A stretch of DNA of 64,000 nt, taken from assembly GCA_022828595.1 (NCBI GenBank), contig JAKGHH010000007.1:62050727-62114726 (forward strand). Direction: 5' to 3'. Made by a program: the position numbers and the translations under genes. Source of the DNA: Nelumbo lutea (lineage: Eukaryota; Streptophyta; Magnoliopsida; Proteales; Nelumbonaceae). This document shows, piece by piece, positions 45,470 through 56,451 of the stretch. Position 1 is the first letter of the stretch. Every line of letters begins with the position of its first letter. The notes under the pieces are model-generated. The model was given only the letters and a program-made list of their open reading frames with translations, had not been told where the DNA came from and did no database searches.

Positions 45470-46114
45470 AGGCCATCTCACTCGGAGGTTGTATACACGT
45501 AAAAAGATAGTATTTGACCTCCGACAACCACTCTACACCGGACGTTTCATCCTCTACTCTAATTAGGTAAATGGCTTCGTTACTATTATGAACAATTGTC
45601 GAGAATTTCTGCGATTTGTGGATTAGTAGGACACATCTGGCCAAATTGCAAAAGGAAAAATGCTTAGACAGCCGCACCTATGGGCCCCCCATTTACATGG
45701 ACAAATGGACAATCAGGTACAAACAAAGTTCTGGAATGATTGGATAGAGAGCCCTAGCCACCCCCCTGAATGGGTTCACTTATTCCCACAGACAGTTCTC
45801 ACTCATTTCCCAATCATCTCCTCCGACCATGGACCTATTAAAATAAACATCAACCTAGTTGAAAATTCTTTTAAATCTTAGTTCCATTTTATGCCCTTTT
45901 GGTGTGATAATCCTGACTGTCACACGATTGTCACTGAAGCTTGGTCGAACTAGGTACAAGGTCGTCCCTGGTACAAAGTCACCTCAAAACTCAAAGAATG
46001 CAAAAGAGCCTTAAAAAAAGGAACAGAGAATGTTTTGGTCATATCCAAGAGCACCTCCAAAAATTGTCTTCTATACTTTCAGAAATCTAGATGATCTGCA
46101 ACTCAATAACCAGT
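45470..46114 (+). pseudogene. Host LINE, first part: ORF1 knuckle and endonuclease
   Basis: First visible part of a LINE that resumes at 51621. In one frame near 45569 it reads GKWLRYYYEQLSRISAICGL then VGHIWPNCKRK, the ORF1 end with a CCHC knuckle. Almost directly after comes the ORF2 endonuclease end (GPPFTWTNGQSGTNKVLE, then HLFPQTVLTHFPIISSDHGP), so most of the endonuclease is deleted. The RT approach follows (FHFMPFWCDNPD). Stops are present. The chromovirus begins at 46120. Confidence 0.78.
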
Positions 46115-46119
46115 AGAAT

Positions 46120-46511
46120 TGGTGTCGACTTCTTCTCGTAACCAGGAAGTGAGCTGTTTCTTGCCTCGGTGAGTTATGGTGCCAAGCACCGCTCAGCTAG
46201 AAATATGAACACAAGGATTGAGTTTCAAATTAGACGATGCCTTTCCTTCATTCATGGAGGGATATATATAGAGGTTAGATCCATTACAACCCAATGATAG
46301 CAAATCCCAACGACCATGATTGAAAAGAAAAGTAAATAACAAAATAAGTAATAGAAAAATGGCAGAAGAAAGAAATAACAGAAAGGTGGCAAAAGGTAAT
46401 CTGGGATCTCACGTCCCTAGTCAAGCATGTGGAAGGTGGATTACTTAGGCCCACACTGGAATGTGGATTGGGCTTCACTTTGGACCGGTTCGCATAGAGG
46501 TATCTATATCA
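46120..46511 (-). repeat. 3' LTR of the chromovirus
   Basis: 392 bp from TGGTGTCGACTTC to ATCTATATCA on the plus strand; in element orientation it is the 3' LTR. It aligns with 51266-51615. An element polypurine tract (minus strand AAGGGGAAGGGA, about 46513-46526) lies against its inner edge. The outer flank AGAAT (46115-46119) and AGAAA beyond the other LTR (51616-51620) form a 5-bp target duplication with one mismatch. The LTR interior is AT-rich (TATATATAG near 46264). Confidence 0.88.
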
Positions 46512-46539
46512 ATCCCTTCCCCTTAAGGTTGGCCTTGCC

Positions 46540-47720
46540 CTCAAGGCTAGTTCCATGATAGTGTTCCACCAAGTATGCCTAGCTCTTCCACGTGGCATCA
46601 GAAGGTGGTGTGCCTTCCCACTGAATCAGTAGTTTTGTGTGGGCCTTGTTTCCCTGTTTCACCATTCGGCGGTCCAAGATAGCCATTGGATTTGGCTTCA
46701 ACGTACCATTTGAAGTGAGAGGAGGCAAGGTGGGTTGACTAGTGCAATGGGTGCCCAACTTTTTCTTCAACCATGAAACGTGGAAAACTGGGTGCACTCG
46801 ACAATCCTTAGGCAAGTCCAATCTGTAGGCCATAGGGCCCACTCGTTGTAGCACCTTGAAAGGCCCAAAATAACAGGCTGAGAGCTTTTGAGATCTTCTA
46901 GCTGCGATTGAGCTTTGTTGATATGGCTGTAGCCTCAGGAACACCAAATCTCCCACTTGGAAAACTCGATCTGATTTGTGCTTGTCTGCCATTTTTTTCA
47001 TCTAGGCCTGGGCTGCGACCAGATCTTCCACCTGAAAGGGGTAGTCTTTGCTGTTGATTGATAGGTGGTATTATGCCACCACTCGGCCAGGGGTAGGCAC
47101 CTAGTTCACTGATGTGGGTGTGTACTAGTGAAGCACCTCAAATATGTTTTCACTATGTGGTTCAACACCTCCATTCGACCATCGGATTGAGGATGATAGG
47201 CGGTGCTCATGTAAAGATTTGTACCTTGAAAGCGAAATAACTCCTTCCAGAAATGGTTTGTGAATGTGGGATCTTGATCACTAACTATTGATGTTGGCAT
47301 TCCATTCAACTTGAATACGCCTTCTATGAAAATTTGGGCCACATCTTGGGCTGAATATGGGTGACTCATGGGTAACAAGTGTCAGTATTTCGAAAAGTGA
47401 TCAACCACCACTAATATAATTGACTTGTGATTTGAAGTAAGGAGCCCCTTTATAAAGTCCATGGATATCTCAATCCAGACCCTTTCAGGTGTAGGGAGTG
47501 GTTGGAGCAGTCCTGGAGATGCCACATTCTCTGTTTTATGGCGCTAACAAATGTCAATTCCCAGACCCAAGCTCATACTTCCTTCCTGTACCCCTTCTAG
47601 TAACATACCCTCAGTCGTTGCAGCGTGTTAAAGTACCCTGAATGCCCGCCCAATGGGGATGAATGGGCCTCTGCAATTAATTTGGCCCGAAACTAAGATG
47701 TAGGGATGATCATTATTCTG
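46540..47720 (-). pseudogene. Chromovirus integrase and chromodomain
   Basis: Element 3' end, minus strand. The integrase core keeps ISMDFIKG (first Asp, about 47450), IVSDQDPTFTNHFWKELFRF (second Asp) and QSDGRMEVLNH (Glu). A stop near 47400 and other breaks inactivate it. The frame 47001-46579 carries FQVGDLVFLRLQPYQQSSIA, HPVFHVSWLKK and a C-terminal chromodomain (LIQWEGTPPSDATW, after PMAILDRRMVKQGNKA). In chromoviruses this domain can steer insertion to modified histones. Short LTRs and this architecture favour a Reina-like or Galadriel-like clade, undecided. Confidence 0.83.
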
Positions 47721-47949
47721 CCACGGCACCAGACAAGGCCATGCTTAACTTCATATTTGGGCCCTGACCCCTTTCCATTAAGAATATCTTGTTGTAACTG
47801 TTGCATAGCAGGGTCTTGGGCCACTTTCCTTTTCAGTTCTTGTCAACCCCCTTTTTGTATTGGATCACAATCATACCCAAATAATATTCTCACCAGTTTC
47901 TGTTGTGCAGGGGTATGGATTTTCTGTTCCAACAAGTAACCCAAGCTCC

Positions 47950-49000
47950 TATGATCAATTTTGATAATAAATTGCCTTCCCAAAAGATATGCTCTTCATT
48001 TTTGTACTATTAATATGACCACCAGATATTCTTTTTCGCAGGTGGAGTAGTTACTGTATTTGCCTTGTAAAGCCCTGTTGAAATAGGCTATTGGGCAACT
48101 ATCTTAGGACAAGATTGCTCCCACACCAATACTACAAGCATCACAGTCTAAAATGAATGGTCTAGTGAAGTCAAGAAGGGCCAACAATGGTGCAGTTGTC
48201 ATGGCTTCTTTAAGGGCGATAAAAGCTTGGTCAACTATCACATTCCAATCCCAATTCCCCTTCTTGAGCAATTGAGTTAAAGGCTTGGCAATGATCTCAT
48301 ACCCCCTTATGAATTTCCAGTAGTATCGAATCAGTCCTAGGAACCCCCATAACTCCTTAATGGTCATGGGTTTGGGCCAGGATATGATGCACCTAACCTT
48401 GTCATGGTCAAGCTTACACCTTGGGCTGAGATGGTATGCCCCAAATATTCAACTCGTTCCACCCCAAAACTGCATTTGTTCATTTTAGCAAATAGCTTAT
48501 GCTCTCTCAAGGTCTCTAAAGTTGTTTGTAAATGTTTTAGGTAATCAGCCCAAGTTTTACTATAGACAAGGATGTCGTCAAAAAAGACAAGTATAAAGTC
48601 TCATAAGTAGCGCTTGAACACATCATTCATGAGCGCCTGAAAGGTTAAAGGTGCGTTACTTAAGCCAGAAGGCATCACCAAGAACTCATAGTGCCCCTCA
48701 TGAGTTCTAAATGTAGTTTTGAACTCATCTCCCATCCGGATATGTATTTGATAGTACCCAGTTCTAAAGTCTTGTTTCGAGAATACTCTCGCCCCATGTA
48801 ATTCATCAAGAAGTTTATCCACAACAGGAATAGGGAAGCGATCAAGTATGGTAACCTTGTTAAGGGCATGGTAAGCTACACACATTCGCCACATGCAATC
48901 TTTCTTACGTACCAATAATACTAGAGCCGAAAAGGGGTTCGTACTAGGTCTGATAATTCCATCTTGAAGCATAACTTGCACCATTTTTTCTATTTCCCTT
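47950..49000 (-). pseudogene. Chromovirus reverse transcriptase (3' part) and RNase H
   Basis: On the minus strand from 49000: [20 protein letters not shown], the palm segment [36 protein letters not shown] and, after a stop at 48601, the catalytic FFDDILVYSK. The thumb segment LWGFLGLIRYYWKFI and RNase H start (FILDCDACSIGVGAILS) follow. Stops at 48601 and elsewhere prevent expression. The N-terminal few residues of RT lie on the far side of a solo LTR inserted at 49001. Confidence 0.85.
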
Positions 49001-49587
49001 TGTAAGTACATGTAGTTCATTATCACCCAATCACATTTCATACATCAAAATAAGGCCACAAGCGCAAAGCTAACAACACATAGAATCTCCCAGACTTGCG
49101 ATGAGCATAAGACACCTCTTGGAACCCATGGTGAACAATGGGTGTCGACTCGCGATAACATCGCCAAATCAGATATTTTCCTTTAACACGTTGCCACTAG
49201 GATACCCATAAAGGGACGTAGCCTGCACGTATCACGTGAGAATCCTTAAGAGAAAGTAAACTTTGTCTTTGGAGGATCTCGTTAGACATGTAGCGAAACC
49301 CCAATGGTGCTCCCTTAATAAATGACATAAAGATCCCCTTTCCTAATAGGAAATGTCTCCTTTTAGATCATTCTCCTTATAGCCTTGGGGTCCTCTTTAT
49401 ATAAAGGGGAATAACTCTCCCCCACAAAAAAACGAGATCATATAACCTTGACCTAGAGCTTCTTAGAAGGGGACTCTCCCTTCTCTCCCCTCTTCCCTCT
49501 CTTCCCCGCGTTCTCTCTCTTTTCCATCGCCTTCTTTGGACATTTGAAGACTTTACCAACCTCCATAGCCTTACCATCACACCAACA
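49001..49587 (+). repeat. Solo LTR nested inside the chromovirus RT
   Basis: 587 bp from TGTAAGTACATGTAG to CACACCAACA, with TGT...ACA ends and a TATA box (TTTATATAAAGG, about 49399) followed by a CT-rich leader. Flanks CCCTT (48996-49000) and CTCTT (49588-49592) are a 5-bp duplication with one mismatch. Removing it together with one flank brings the RT residues on the two sides (NVRPYRYLHF and REIEKMV) together in frame, which independently supports the boundaries. No second LTR or internal region remains, so it is a solo LTR from homologous deletion. Family unknown. Confidence 0.85.
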
Positions 49588-49592
49588 CTCTT

Positions 49593-50350
49593 TTTCGGAA
49601 ATGGAGGTATCTGTAGGGCCGAACATTGATGGGTCCAATTCCTAGTTGTAGTAATATAGTGTGGTCATGGGTGCGGTTAGGGGAAGTCCCTTAGGTTCAC
49701 TGAAAATATCCACATACCCTTGTAGAAGATTAGCAATCTCAGGAGCTAATGGGTTGGCACCACTATATTCTATTGGGCCCATCAACTACAAAATAAAGGC
49801 CTGTTGGGACCGGTTTAGAGTTTTGGACGCCAACTCAGCTCCACAAACCTGTGGCTCCTCAGTCTGTAAACCCTTCAGGGTGTGTGTACTAGTCGAGTCT
49901 TTGAACTGTAGTTGTAAACAAGAGAAATCCCAAAGAACTAGGCCTAATGTCTCCAACCATTGGGTACCCAACACAGTATCATACCCAATCAAGGGCAATA
50001 GAAAACAATCAACCATAATGGTCACACCTTGTGACTTTAGGGGCACTCGCTAATACTTTCCTACTCCTTGTAACTTCTCACCATTAGCCATAATCACATG
50101 GAACAGAACGGTTTTTTTTCTACTACAATCAAATTAGCCTTGTGGGCCACCTTGGGGTCCAAAAAATTATTAGTAGACCCACTATCAATTAATACCAACA
50201 AATGTTGTTGAAGGATGGTACCTTGTATTCTCATGGTATTAGAAGATCCAACACCCACAAGAGTTTATGCATGTCAAATTCTACTCCTGATGCCTGAATC
50301 TCGTCACCATCATCTGGATCCCCCACGATCCAAAACAATGTCCGAGACTT
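49593..50350 (-). pseudogene. Chromovirus protease and start of RT
   Basis: Minus strand. Retropepsin is represented by LVLIDSGSTNNFLDPK-like sequence near 50190 and by the frame 50046-49786 (MVDCFLLPLIGYDTVLGTQW), the C-terminal part of the fold. The linker leads to GPINVRPYRY near 49630, the entry to RT. Frames are broken by stops. Confidence 0.75.
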
Positions 50351-51245
50351 GCATTTATGCTATGAGTGGTAAGGCTCATCGCAATTATAGCAGAGACCTT
50401 TCGCCCTCCTCTCCCGAACTTCCACTGGTGTAAGCTTCTTAACCTCCCGTATCTTAGAATTAGTTGTTGCAGCAGTAGTCAAAACAGGTCTGGGGTTCAA
50501 TTTTGGCTTCAGTGCTTTAGACTTCCAAACCTTACGCCCAGGATAGAACTCCTCTTCCTCGAGCAATGGTAGTCGTATTGCTCTTGCCAAGGTCACAGGT
50601 TCGAATTTCTCCATACCCGCTCTGATGTCAGGACGAAGGCCCGCTACAAAACAATAGACCAAAAACTCTTCGGACAACCCCTTAACACAACTTGAAAGAC
50701 ATTGGAAATCTTCTATGCAATTTTGAACTGATGAAGTTCGAGCGAGCTTAGCAAACCTTCCGGCAACATTGGAGCCCAAGGGACCGCTGAACCGACTTTC
50801 AAGTGCAGCTACAAATTGCCTCCAGTTTGGCTCGGGGTATAGGTCCTTGTACCAACAGTACCACTCAACGACCCTTCCATCAAAGCCCTAACTAGCCACC
50901 GACACCCATTGCTCCACAGGTATTTCTTGCAATTCAAAATACTAGTTTACAAATATCAACCATCTGTCCAAATTATTACAATCGAACTTGGGTAGATCAA
51001 CCTTAAGCCGACAGTAGTTGTTACTCTCTAAGCCTCCCACTGGTGCAGACTCCCCCGCACAAACTTGTGACACCTTCGGTGTCACACAATGCGATGGCCC
51101 ATCACGTGCTAACAACTGGTCCAGCTTGCTCACCACTTCATCGAGATGATGGTTAAAGTCCCGTTGATTCCTTCCAAACTCCTCCTGGGCTCATTCCAAA
51201 CTCCTCCTGGGCTCATTCCACACTACTGTCGAGAGTCTTTTGCTG
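50351..51245 (-). pseudogene. Chromovirus gag
   Basis: Minus strand, from about 51136. It includes KVDLPKFDCNNLDRWL, then the central gag segment FQCLSSCVKGLSEEFLVYCF and PDIRAGMEKFEP, and ends in a CCHC knuckle start (GLCYNCDEPYH). Interrupted near 50940-50780. The 5' end near 51230 carries a short imperfect duplication (CTCCTCCTGGGCTCATTCCA twice, 51177-51220). Gag packages element RNA. Confidence 0.8.
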
Positions 51246-51262
51246 CAGTGGCTCTAATATCA
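51246..51262 (-). other. Chromovirus primer-binding site, initiator tRNA-Met type
   Basis: On the minus strand TGATATTAGAGCCACTG follows the 5' LTR after a 3-nt gap. It matches the usual tRNA-Met primer-site start TGGTATCAGAGC with two transitions. Confidence 0.75.
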
Positions 51263-51265
51263 GAA

Positions 51266-51615
51266 TGGTTTTGACTTCTTCCCATAACCAAGAAGTGAAC
51301 CGTTTCTTGCCTCGGTGAACTATGGTGCTAGGCACCGCTCATCTAGAAATATGAACACAAGGATTGAGTTTCAAATTAGACGATGCCTTTCCTTCATTCA
51401 TGGAGGAATATATATAGAGCAAGCCATTACACCCAATGATAGAAAATACCAACAACCATGATTGAAAAGAAAAAGTAAATAACAGAAAAATGGCAAAAGA
51501 AAGAAATAACAGAAAGGTGGCAGAGGGCAAGCTGGAATCTCACATCCCTAGTCGAGCACGTGGAAAGTGGATTGGGTTTCACTTTGGGCTGGTTCGCACA
51601 GAAATATCTGTATCA
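51266..51615 (-). repeat. 5' LTR of the chromovirus
   Basis: 350 bp, from TGGTTTTGACTTC to ATCTGTATCA on the plus strand. It is the pair of 46120-46511 and about 40 bp shorter, missing a block corresponding to about 46438-46460 and others. Many transitions separate the two, so the insertion is not recent. Confidence 0.87.
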
Positions 51616-51620
51616 AGAAA

Positions 51621-53465
51621 TGAGTTGAGCTCCCTTCAAAACCAGTACCATTACTGGTTACAAAAAGAAGAACAACTCTAGAGGTTAAAGTCCAAAGAAT
51701 TATGGCTTATAGAGGGTGATAAAAATACAAATTTTTTTCACCAAGTTGCCAGACGAAGGAACATCAGATGGTAATTGGACCTCTGACAAAAAAGAAGTAT
51801 CCAAGTTATTTTTGCAATCCATTCAACAAATTAAAGGAGCTCCCCCGAATCCTTTGAAATTTCAGCCTTAACCCCCCCCCCAACTTTCCCCAACTTCAGC
51901 AACACCAAATTGAATCCCTTCTCTTTGACAACCACAAAAGTGGAAGTTTTTGAGGTGGTGAAACAAATAAATCCCCATAAAACCCCAAGCCCAAATGGCT
52001 TCACAACCTATTTTTATCAAAAACATTGGGCATAATTGGGAAGGACATACATGCCATGGCCAAGGATTTCTTTCAAACAGAGCAACTACCAAAGGAGATA
52101 AATAACACCAACCTGGTCTTCATCCCAAAATGTAGTTTGGCCCATTAGTCTCTACAACGTACTATACAAGATAATCTCAAAATGGCCCGTCAAGAGATTA
52201 CAACCAATCCTATAGGATCTCATCTCTCCTTCACAAGCTAGCTTCCTAAAGAACAGACAAATAACATCCTCCTAGTCAAGAAAATCACACACTTTATGAG
52301 GACACATAAGAAAGGGAAGGGCCACGTGGCAGTCAAACTCAACATGTCAAAGGCTTTTAACCATATGGGGTGGAATTACATAAAGGAAATTCTCAAAAAA
52401 AAAATGGATTTTCCAGGTGGAATTACATAAAGGAAATTCTCAAAAAAAAATGAATTTTCCAGAAAAGTGGTGTAACCTCACATTTCAATGCATCTCTACA
52501 CTCACTTGATCAAATTGGGAAGTGAAGTTCATGAGCATTTTCATTTAAATAGAGGCTCAGGCAAGGCAACCCACTCTCATCCTACCTATTCATAATATGC
52601 ATGGAAGCTCTAAGCCAGTTGCTAAATAAGGCCATATCACAGGCATGGTTCAAAGTATCAATATGCCTCTGCCGATACGCAGAGGCGTATCAATACTTAG
52701 AAACACATGGAAATACATTTTTTTTAGTTTTTTTTTTTCAAATTTTGGTTTTTTGAAAGCTAAAAATGGGTTTTTTTATTAAATACAGGTGTTTCGGGAC
52801 CCAAACAATACGATACTCCCGTATCGTATCAATTTTTTGAACCATGATCGCAGGGTGAACTACAAGGAGTAAAACTTAGTCGTGATGGTCAAGCAATCTC
52901 TCATCTTCTCTTCGCAGATGATGGCATTTTGTTCTGTAAATAGGATCTCTCTCAAGTGAGACTTCTTGCTAAGATTCTAAAAGATTTTGAACTTCTCTTA
53001 GGACAAAGTTTAAATCATGGAAAGTCATTCATTTTCTTCAGCAAAAACGTTGCAAGGCAACACCAAAAATTCATTCAAGCGGCTCTTCACATCAAAAAAA
53101 TCCATGGTGGGTTCAAAATACTTGGGGGCAAGGATTGGTTTGAAAGACAAATAATGTTCCTCCCATCAAAATATTCAAGATAGAATTCAATCTAAAGTAA
53201 ACTCTTGGAGTTCTAAATTCCTCTCCTATGCCGGGAAAACTACCCTTATCAAGGTAGTAGCTCAATCAATACCCTCATATCAAATGTTAACGAGTCTTCT
53301 ACCACAAAATATTCATTCCACATTATAGAGAATTGCCCGAGATTACTGGTGGGTAACTTCAAAGAAAAACACAAGGCACACAATAGGTTGGTCAAAATTG
53401 TGCCTACCAAAAGCGTAAGGGAACTTGGTTTTCGCCATAGTGAACATATGAACAAAGCTTTATTT
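51621..53465 (+). pseudogene. Host LINE, second part: reverse transcriptase
   Basis: Continuation of the LINE cut by the chromovirus. It opens with ELSSLQNQYHYWLQKEEQL, then EGDKNTNFFHQVARRRN, NPHKTPSPNGFTTYFYQ-like text, the palm start VKLNMSKAFN, the catalytic region SHLLFADDGILFC (after the MITE at 52654), FELLLGQSLNHGKSFIFFSK and WSSKFLSYAGKTTLIKVVAQ. A 35-bp block (TGGAATTACATAAAGGAAAT) is tandemly duplicated at 52370-52450. Several stops and shifts are present. The end near 53465 is broken by another MITE. Confidence 0.82.
52654..52846. mobile_element. MITE copy B with perfect TIR ends and 8-bp duplication
   Basis: Ends CATGGTTCAAA and TTTGAACCATG are perfect complements, with diverged TATCAATA/TATCAATT next to them. 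Flanks ATCACAGG (52646-52653) and ATCGCAGG (52847-52854) are an 8-bp duplication with one mismatch. Removing the MITE and one flank restores continuity of the LINE reading (AISQ then GELQGVKLS), which confirms the empty site. The 8-bp size is hAT-like. Confidence 0.88.
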
Positions 53466-53711
53466 AGGCCCTATTTGGCATGTATTTTCATGCGGGTTGT
53501 CAGTTTTTTAGAAGCCCGGCAACCTAAGCTTTGGTCTTTTCCCATTTGGTTGGGAAAAAATCTAGCCGTTGAAAACCACATCCCCAAAAAGACACGAGAA
53601 CCCCATTTTAGGATATTTTTGAAAAGATCCAAATGGAGATTTTTGCCTTTTTTTTCAACTCATCTTTGCACAGAAAAACATGTGAGTAGACGTGCCTTAA
53701 CCAAATAGCCT
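53466..53711. mobile_element. MITE in the LINE, AGGCCCTATTTGG ends
   Basis: AGGCCCTATTTGG at the left and CCAAATAGCCT at the right are imperfect inverted repeats. The interior (TTTTTTAGAAGCCC, TTTTCCCATTTGG) is shared with the segment at 8886-9046. It interrupts the LINE between EHMNKALF and the zf-RVT region. Confidence 0.65.
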
Positions 53712-54662
53712 TCAAACTGTTAAGATTTTTGATACAAAAGTTTACATCATCTTTTGACTATTAGAAGACATGAAAATAGTCGATATGTTGCGTTTGGATG
53801 GTACATGAACCCAATAGAGGTTGAGGGATACTATCACTTCATCACAAATACCACACATCATATACTTACATCCAAATCCAGAAATGGACTCAGAGCTCGT
53901 GGTCTGGACCAAAGCTCCAAAAGAGGAACTTACTGTTTCATGTGTATACAAATACCTAATGGATCTAACCCCATCCACCTCAACTCCCCTCTTTAATTGG
54001 AGATTTCTATGGAATCCAAAACTTGCCCCCACGGGTCCAAGTTTTTATTTGGAAATTCCTATGGGACGGAATCCTCACTAAGGACAAATGTTCTACATGG
54101 ACATACATGCTTTCCGAGGTCGGTTTTCCCTCATCAAGAGCCACTAGTAACATTACAACAGTCTCGTAATACTCATCTAACAAACATATTCCAAGTTGAT
54201 GGTTCTTTTGATTCAAGGATCAAAATTTCATCATGTATCGACTTGTATTGGTCAATATGTATTGTATCGGGGCTTTTTTTGATATGCCTCTACAGGTGGT
54301 GTATCGAGTCAGACCATGGTTTAGAGAGTATTCGAGACTTAACCCAACCTTGAATCAGTTTTGAAAAAATAAATAAAACAAAAAAAAAAACTGATATAGG
54401 CCAATACGCCATCGATATTTAGAAACTTGTAAAAGCAAACCTCTTGAATGGATTGAGCAGCTACACTGGGCCAAACTCACTACCATCTGCAAATGTTTTG
54501 TTAAAGTATCTTTTGTTTTTGTAAATAGATCTAGAAATACAATTGCTCATACTCTAGCATATACAGCTTGTAAAGGCCAGCTGGCCATAACATATAAGTT
54601 CAAGGAGGCTCTATCTATACAAATCTCTACAACAAAGTTGCTTCATTTTGATTAAAAAAAAA
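53712..54662 (+). pseudogene. Host LINE, third part: zf-RVT and RNase H-like tail
   Basis: LINE ORF2 end. One frame gives ELVVWTKAPKEELTVSCVYK and LFNWRFLWNPKLAP; after a shift, VQVFIWKFLWDGILTKDKC. Beyond MITE copy C it reads FVNRSRNTIAHTLAYTACKG and ends LSIQISTTKLLHFD at about 54650, followed by a run of nine A, the expected 3' poly(A) tail. A segment between the two blocks seems to be missing. Confidence 0.78.
54219..54430. mobile_element. MITE copy C of the same family, diverged
   Basis: AAAATTTCATCATGTATCGA at the left and CATCGATATTTAGAAACTTG at the right resemble copy D (59493-59670). The family signature GTATCGA and ATCGATA is kept; ends are eroded and no duplication is seen. Confidence 0.5.
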
Positions 54663-54675
54663 GGGTAAATCTCTT

Positions 54676-54718
54676 AACAAAAAGGGTATTTTAAAATTCT
54701 TAAAATACCCTTTTTGTT
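54676..54718. repeat. Perfect 19-bp palindrome
   Basis: AACAAAAAGGGTATTTTAA and its exact complement are separated by AATTC. It sits between the LINE tail and the DREB2-like pseudogene. A cruciform, a very short foldback or the remains of an element end are all possible. Confidence 0.9.
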
Positions 54719-54779
54719 CACCACCACTGGTAGAAGTTGCAGCAGTGGCGCCTGGCGGTGATTATGGTATCGTCGTCAC

Positions 54780-55656
54780 AGGTTACGGCGGCCATTGCAA
54801 CTTCTGAACGGAGCTCTCCTCTTAACGGTGATGATGGTTGGGGAGAACGATTGTAGAGGCAGAAAACAAGTGATTCCCATGGAGCCGGCTTTGCCTAACT
54901 ACAGAGGCGTCAGGCAGCGAACATGGGGAAGTGGGTCACCGAGATTCGAGAACCGAACAGAGGAAGTCGGCTTTGGTTGGGAACCTTCTCCACCGCTCTC
55001 GAAGTTGCTCTTGCTTACGATGAGGCTGCCAGAACCATGTATGGTCGTTGTGCACGTCTCAACTTTCCTGAAAGCTCTGCATCGATGGAATCTTCATACT
55101 CAGCTTACCACTTCATCCAGCTATTCTGAATTTTGCTTAGCTGAGGAATTGAAGGTGAATCTCCCAAAGGTAGAACCTAAGCCAGAGCAGTGTGAGTTGG
55201 GGATTTACAGTCAGCCTTGTACTGCAATGGAAGCAGCTGCGCCAGCACTAATGAATATAGTTAAGCAAGAGCCGAAGGAAGAGCAGCCTGTGGAACCCAT
55301 GAATCCTGAACAATTCTGAGGGTACGGATCACCCAAGGACCAATAAATTCTGGTCACTTGACTCAGTTCAGTGAGAGTGGATGCAATCATTTTGATGATG
55401 CGCAGAACTTTTCATTGGAAGAACTGTTTGATATGGAGGAGCTATTGGGATGTTGGGTCCAAATACTCCTGGGCCAAGACTGAAGAATGAGTACGATCAA
55501 TTAGGTGGCTCTGAAAAATTGCAGCGTGGAAGTCCATCGGATTTATTGTATCAGCTGCTGAATCCCATTGAACTAGAGGGAGATGATGGGTATGGGCTAT
55601 ACGAGTATGACGAGCAAGTATTGTTGCAATTGGATTTTCCTGATTTGTGGTTTTAA
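54780..55656 (+). pseudogene. AP2/ERF pseudogene, DREB2-like
   Basis: DREB2 factors bind dehydration-responsive elements and act in drought and heat response. The AP2 domain is recognisable in two frames: [11 protein letters not shown] (about 54896), then after a one-base loss [20 protein letters not shown] and [20 protein letters not shown]. The acidic C-terminal region continues in other frames: CLAEELKVNLPKVEPKPEQ, then after a shift near 55317 SLEELFDMEELLG, then after another near 55450 MLGPNTPGPR to the stop 55654. At least four frame changes, three of them single-base losses. The basic N-terminal region expected before AP2 is not recognisable. No intron is needed. Confidence 0.82.
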
Positions 55657-56133
55657 GTAGTTTCTTGGAGGACTGAACTGATTCTAGGGAGCAAGGGGGG
55701 ACTCTGCTTTAGCTTCTGATCTGTACTTAGTCTAGGTGTATATATTTTCTTTTTGGGTCTTCCACCAACTGTTGGAGCTGACGGATGTAAGCTGATTCTC
55801 TATTTGTTTTTTAGGTTGGAGAATTCGGCTGATATTTTTCTTTTCCATCCTGGGAGGTGGACTGAAGTTTTTTTTTTCCTTTTTTTCTTTTTCTTTTTTC
55901 TTTCCGAATTCAATTTGATACTGCTGTAATTTAGAGGGTAACCAACTCTTGGATGGGATTTCATTTTCGTTCTTGTAAATAAAAGAAAGACATGGTATGG
56001 CAGCGTAAAATTTAGATTGATGATAAGCATGTATTCTTCAAAATTCTATAGTCGTGGGATTTGGAATTTGAGTCGCTAGGGAAGGAACAGATTGACTAAG
56101 TTCACACATGTAGATATGAAAACCTTTAGGTGA
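55657..56133. other. Downstream flank of the DREB2-like pseudogene
   Basis: Probably old 3' UTR, with T-rich stretch at 55867-55905 and AATAAAAGAAAG near 55978 as a candidate polyadenylation signal. No gene. Confidence 0.45.
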
Positions 56134-56451
56134 TGTTTGGTACCGTTACGTTTATTCAATAAATGTTTATTGGTAGTGCCACATAGGCGTCATCTCAGCA
56201 TTTTCTCTTTCTTGTTTTTATATATACATAAAAAATGTAAAAGGTGAACTTTGATTTATGTGCATGTCAGCCGTTTCTAGAAGTTATTTTTTGAAACTTC
56301 TATAAATGGCCAGGCGTTTATTCACTGTTACGCTGAAGTGGCGCCTAGTGGCGCCCAGTTGTCATAAACGATTGCAATCTGTTCCTTTTTATTCGTAGTA
56401 ATAAAAAGGGTACCATTGTTTATTCAATAAACATAAAGGGTACCAAACACT
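56134..56451. mobile_element. MITE with GTTTGGTACC ends
   Basis: TGTTTGGTACCGTTACG and TTTATTCAATAAA at the left mirror TTTATTCAATAAACATAAAG and GGTACCAAACA at the right: inverted repeats of about 35 bp. Length 318 bp, no coding capacity. Flanks do not match clearly. Confidence 0.7.

Noticed and set aside
46540..51245. Functional chromovirus
   Set aside because: Stops in every domain, a solo LTR within RT and diverged LTRs rule out activity.
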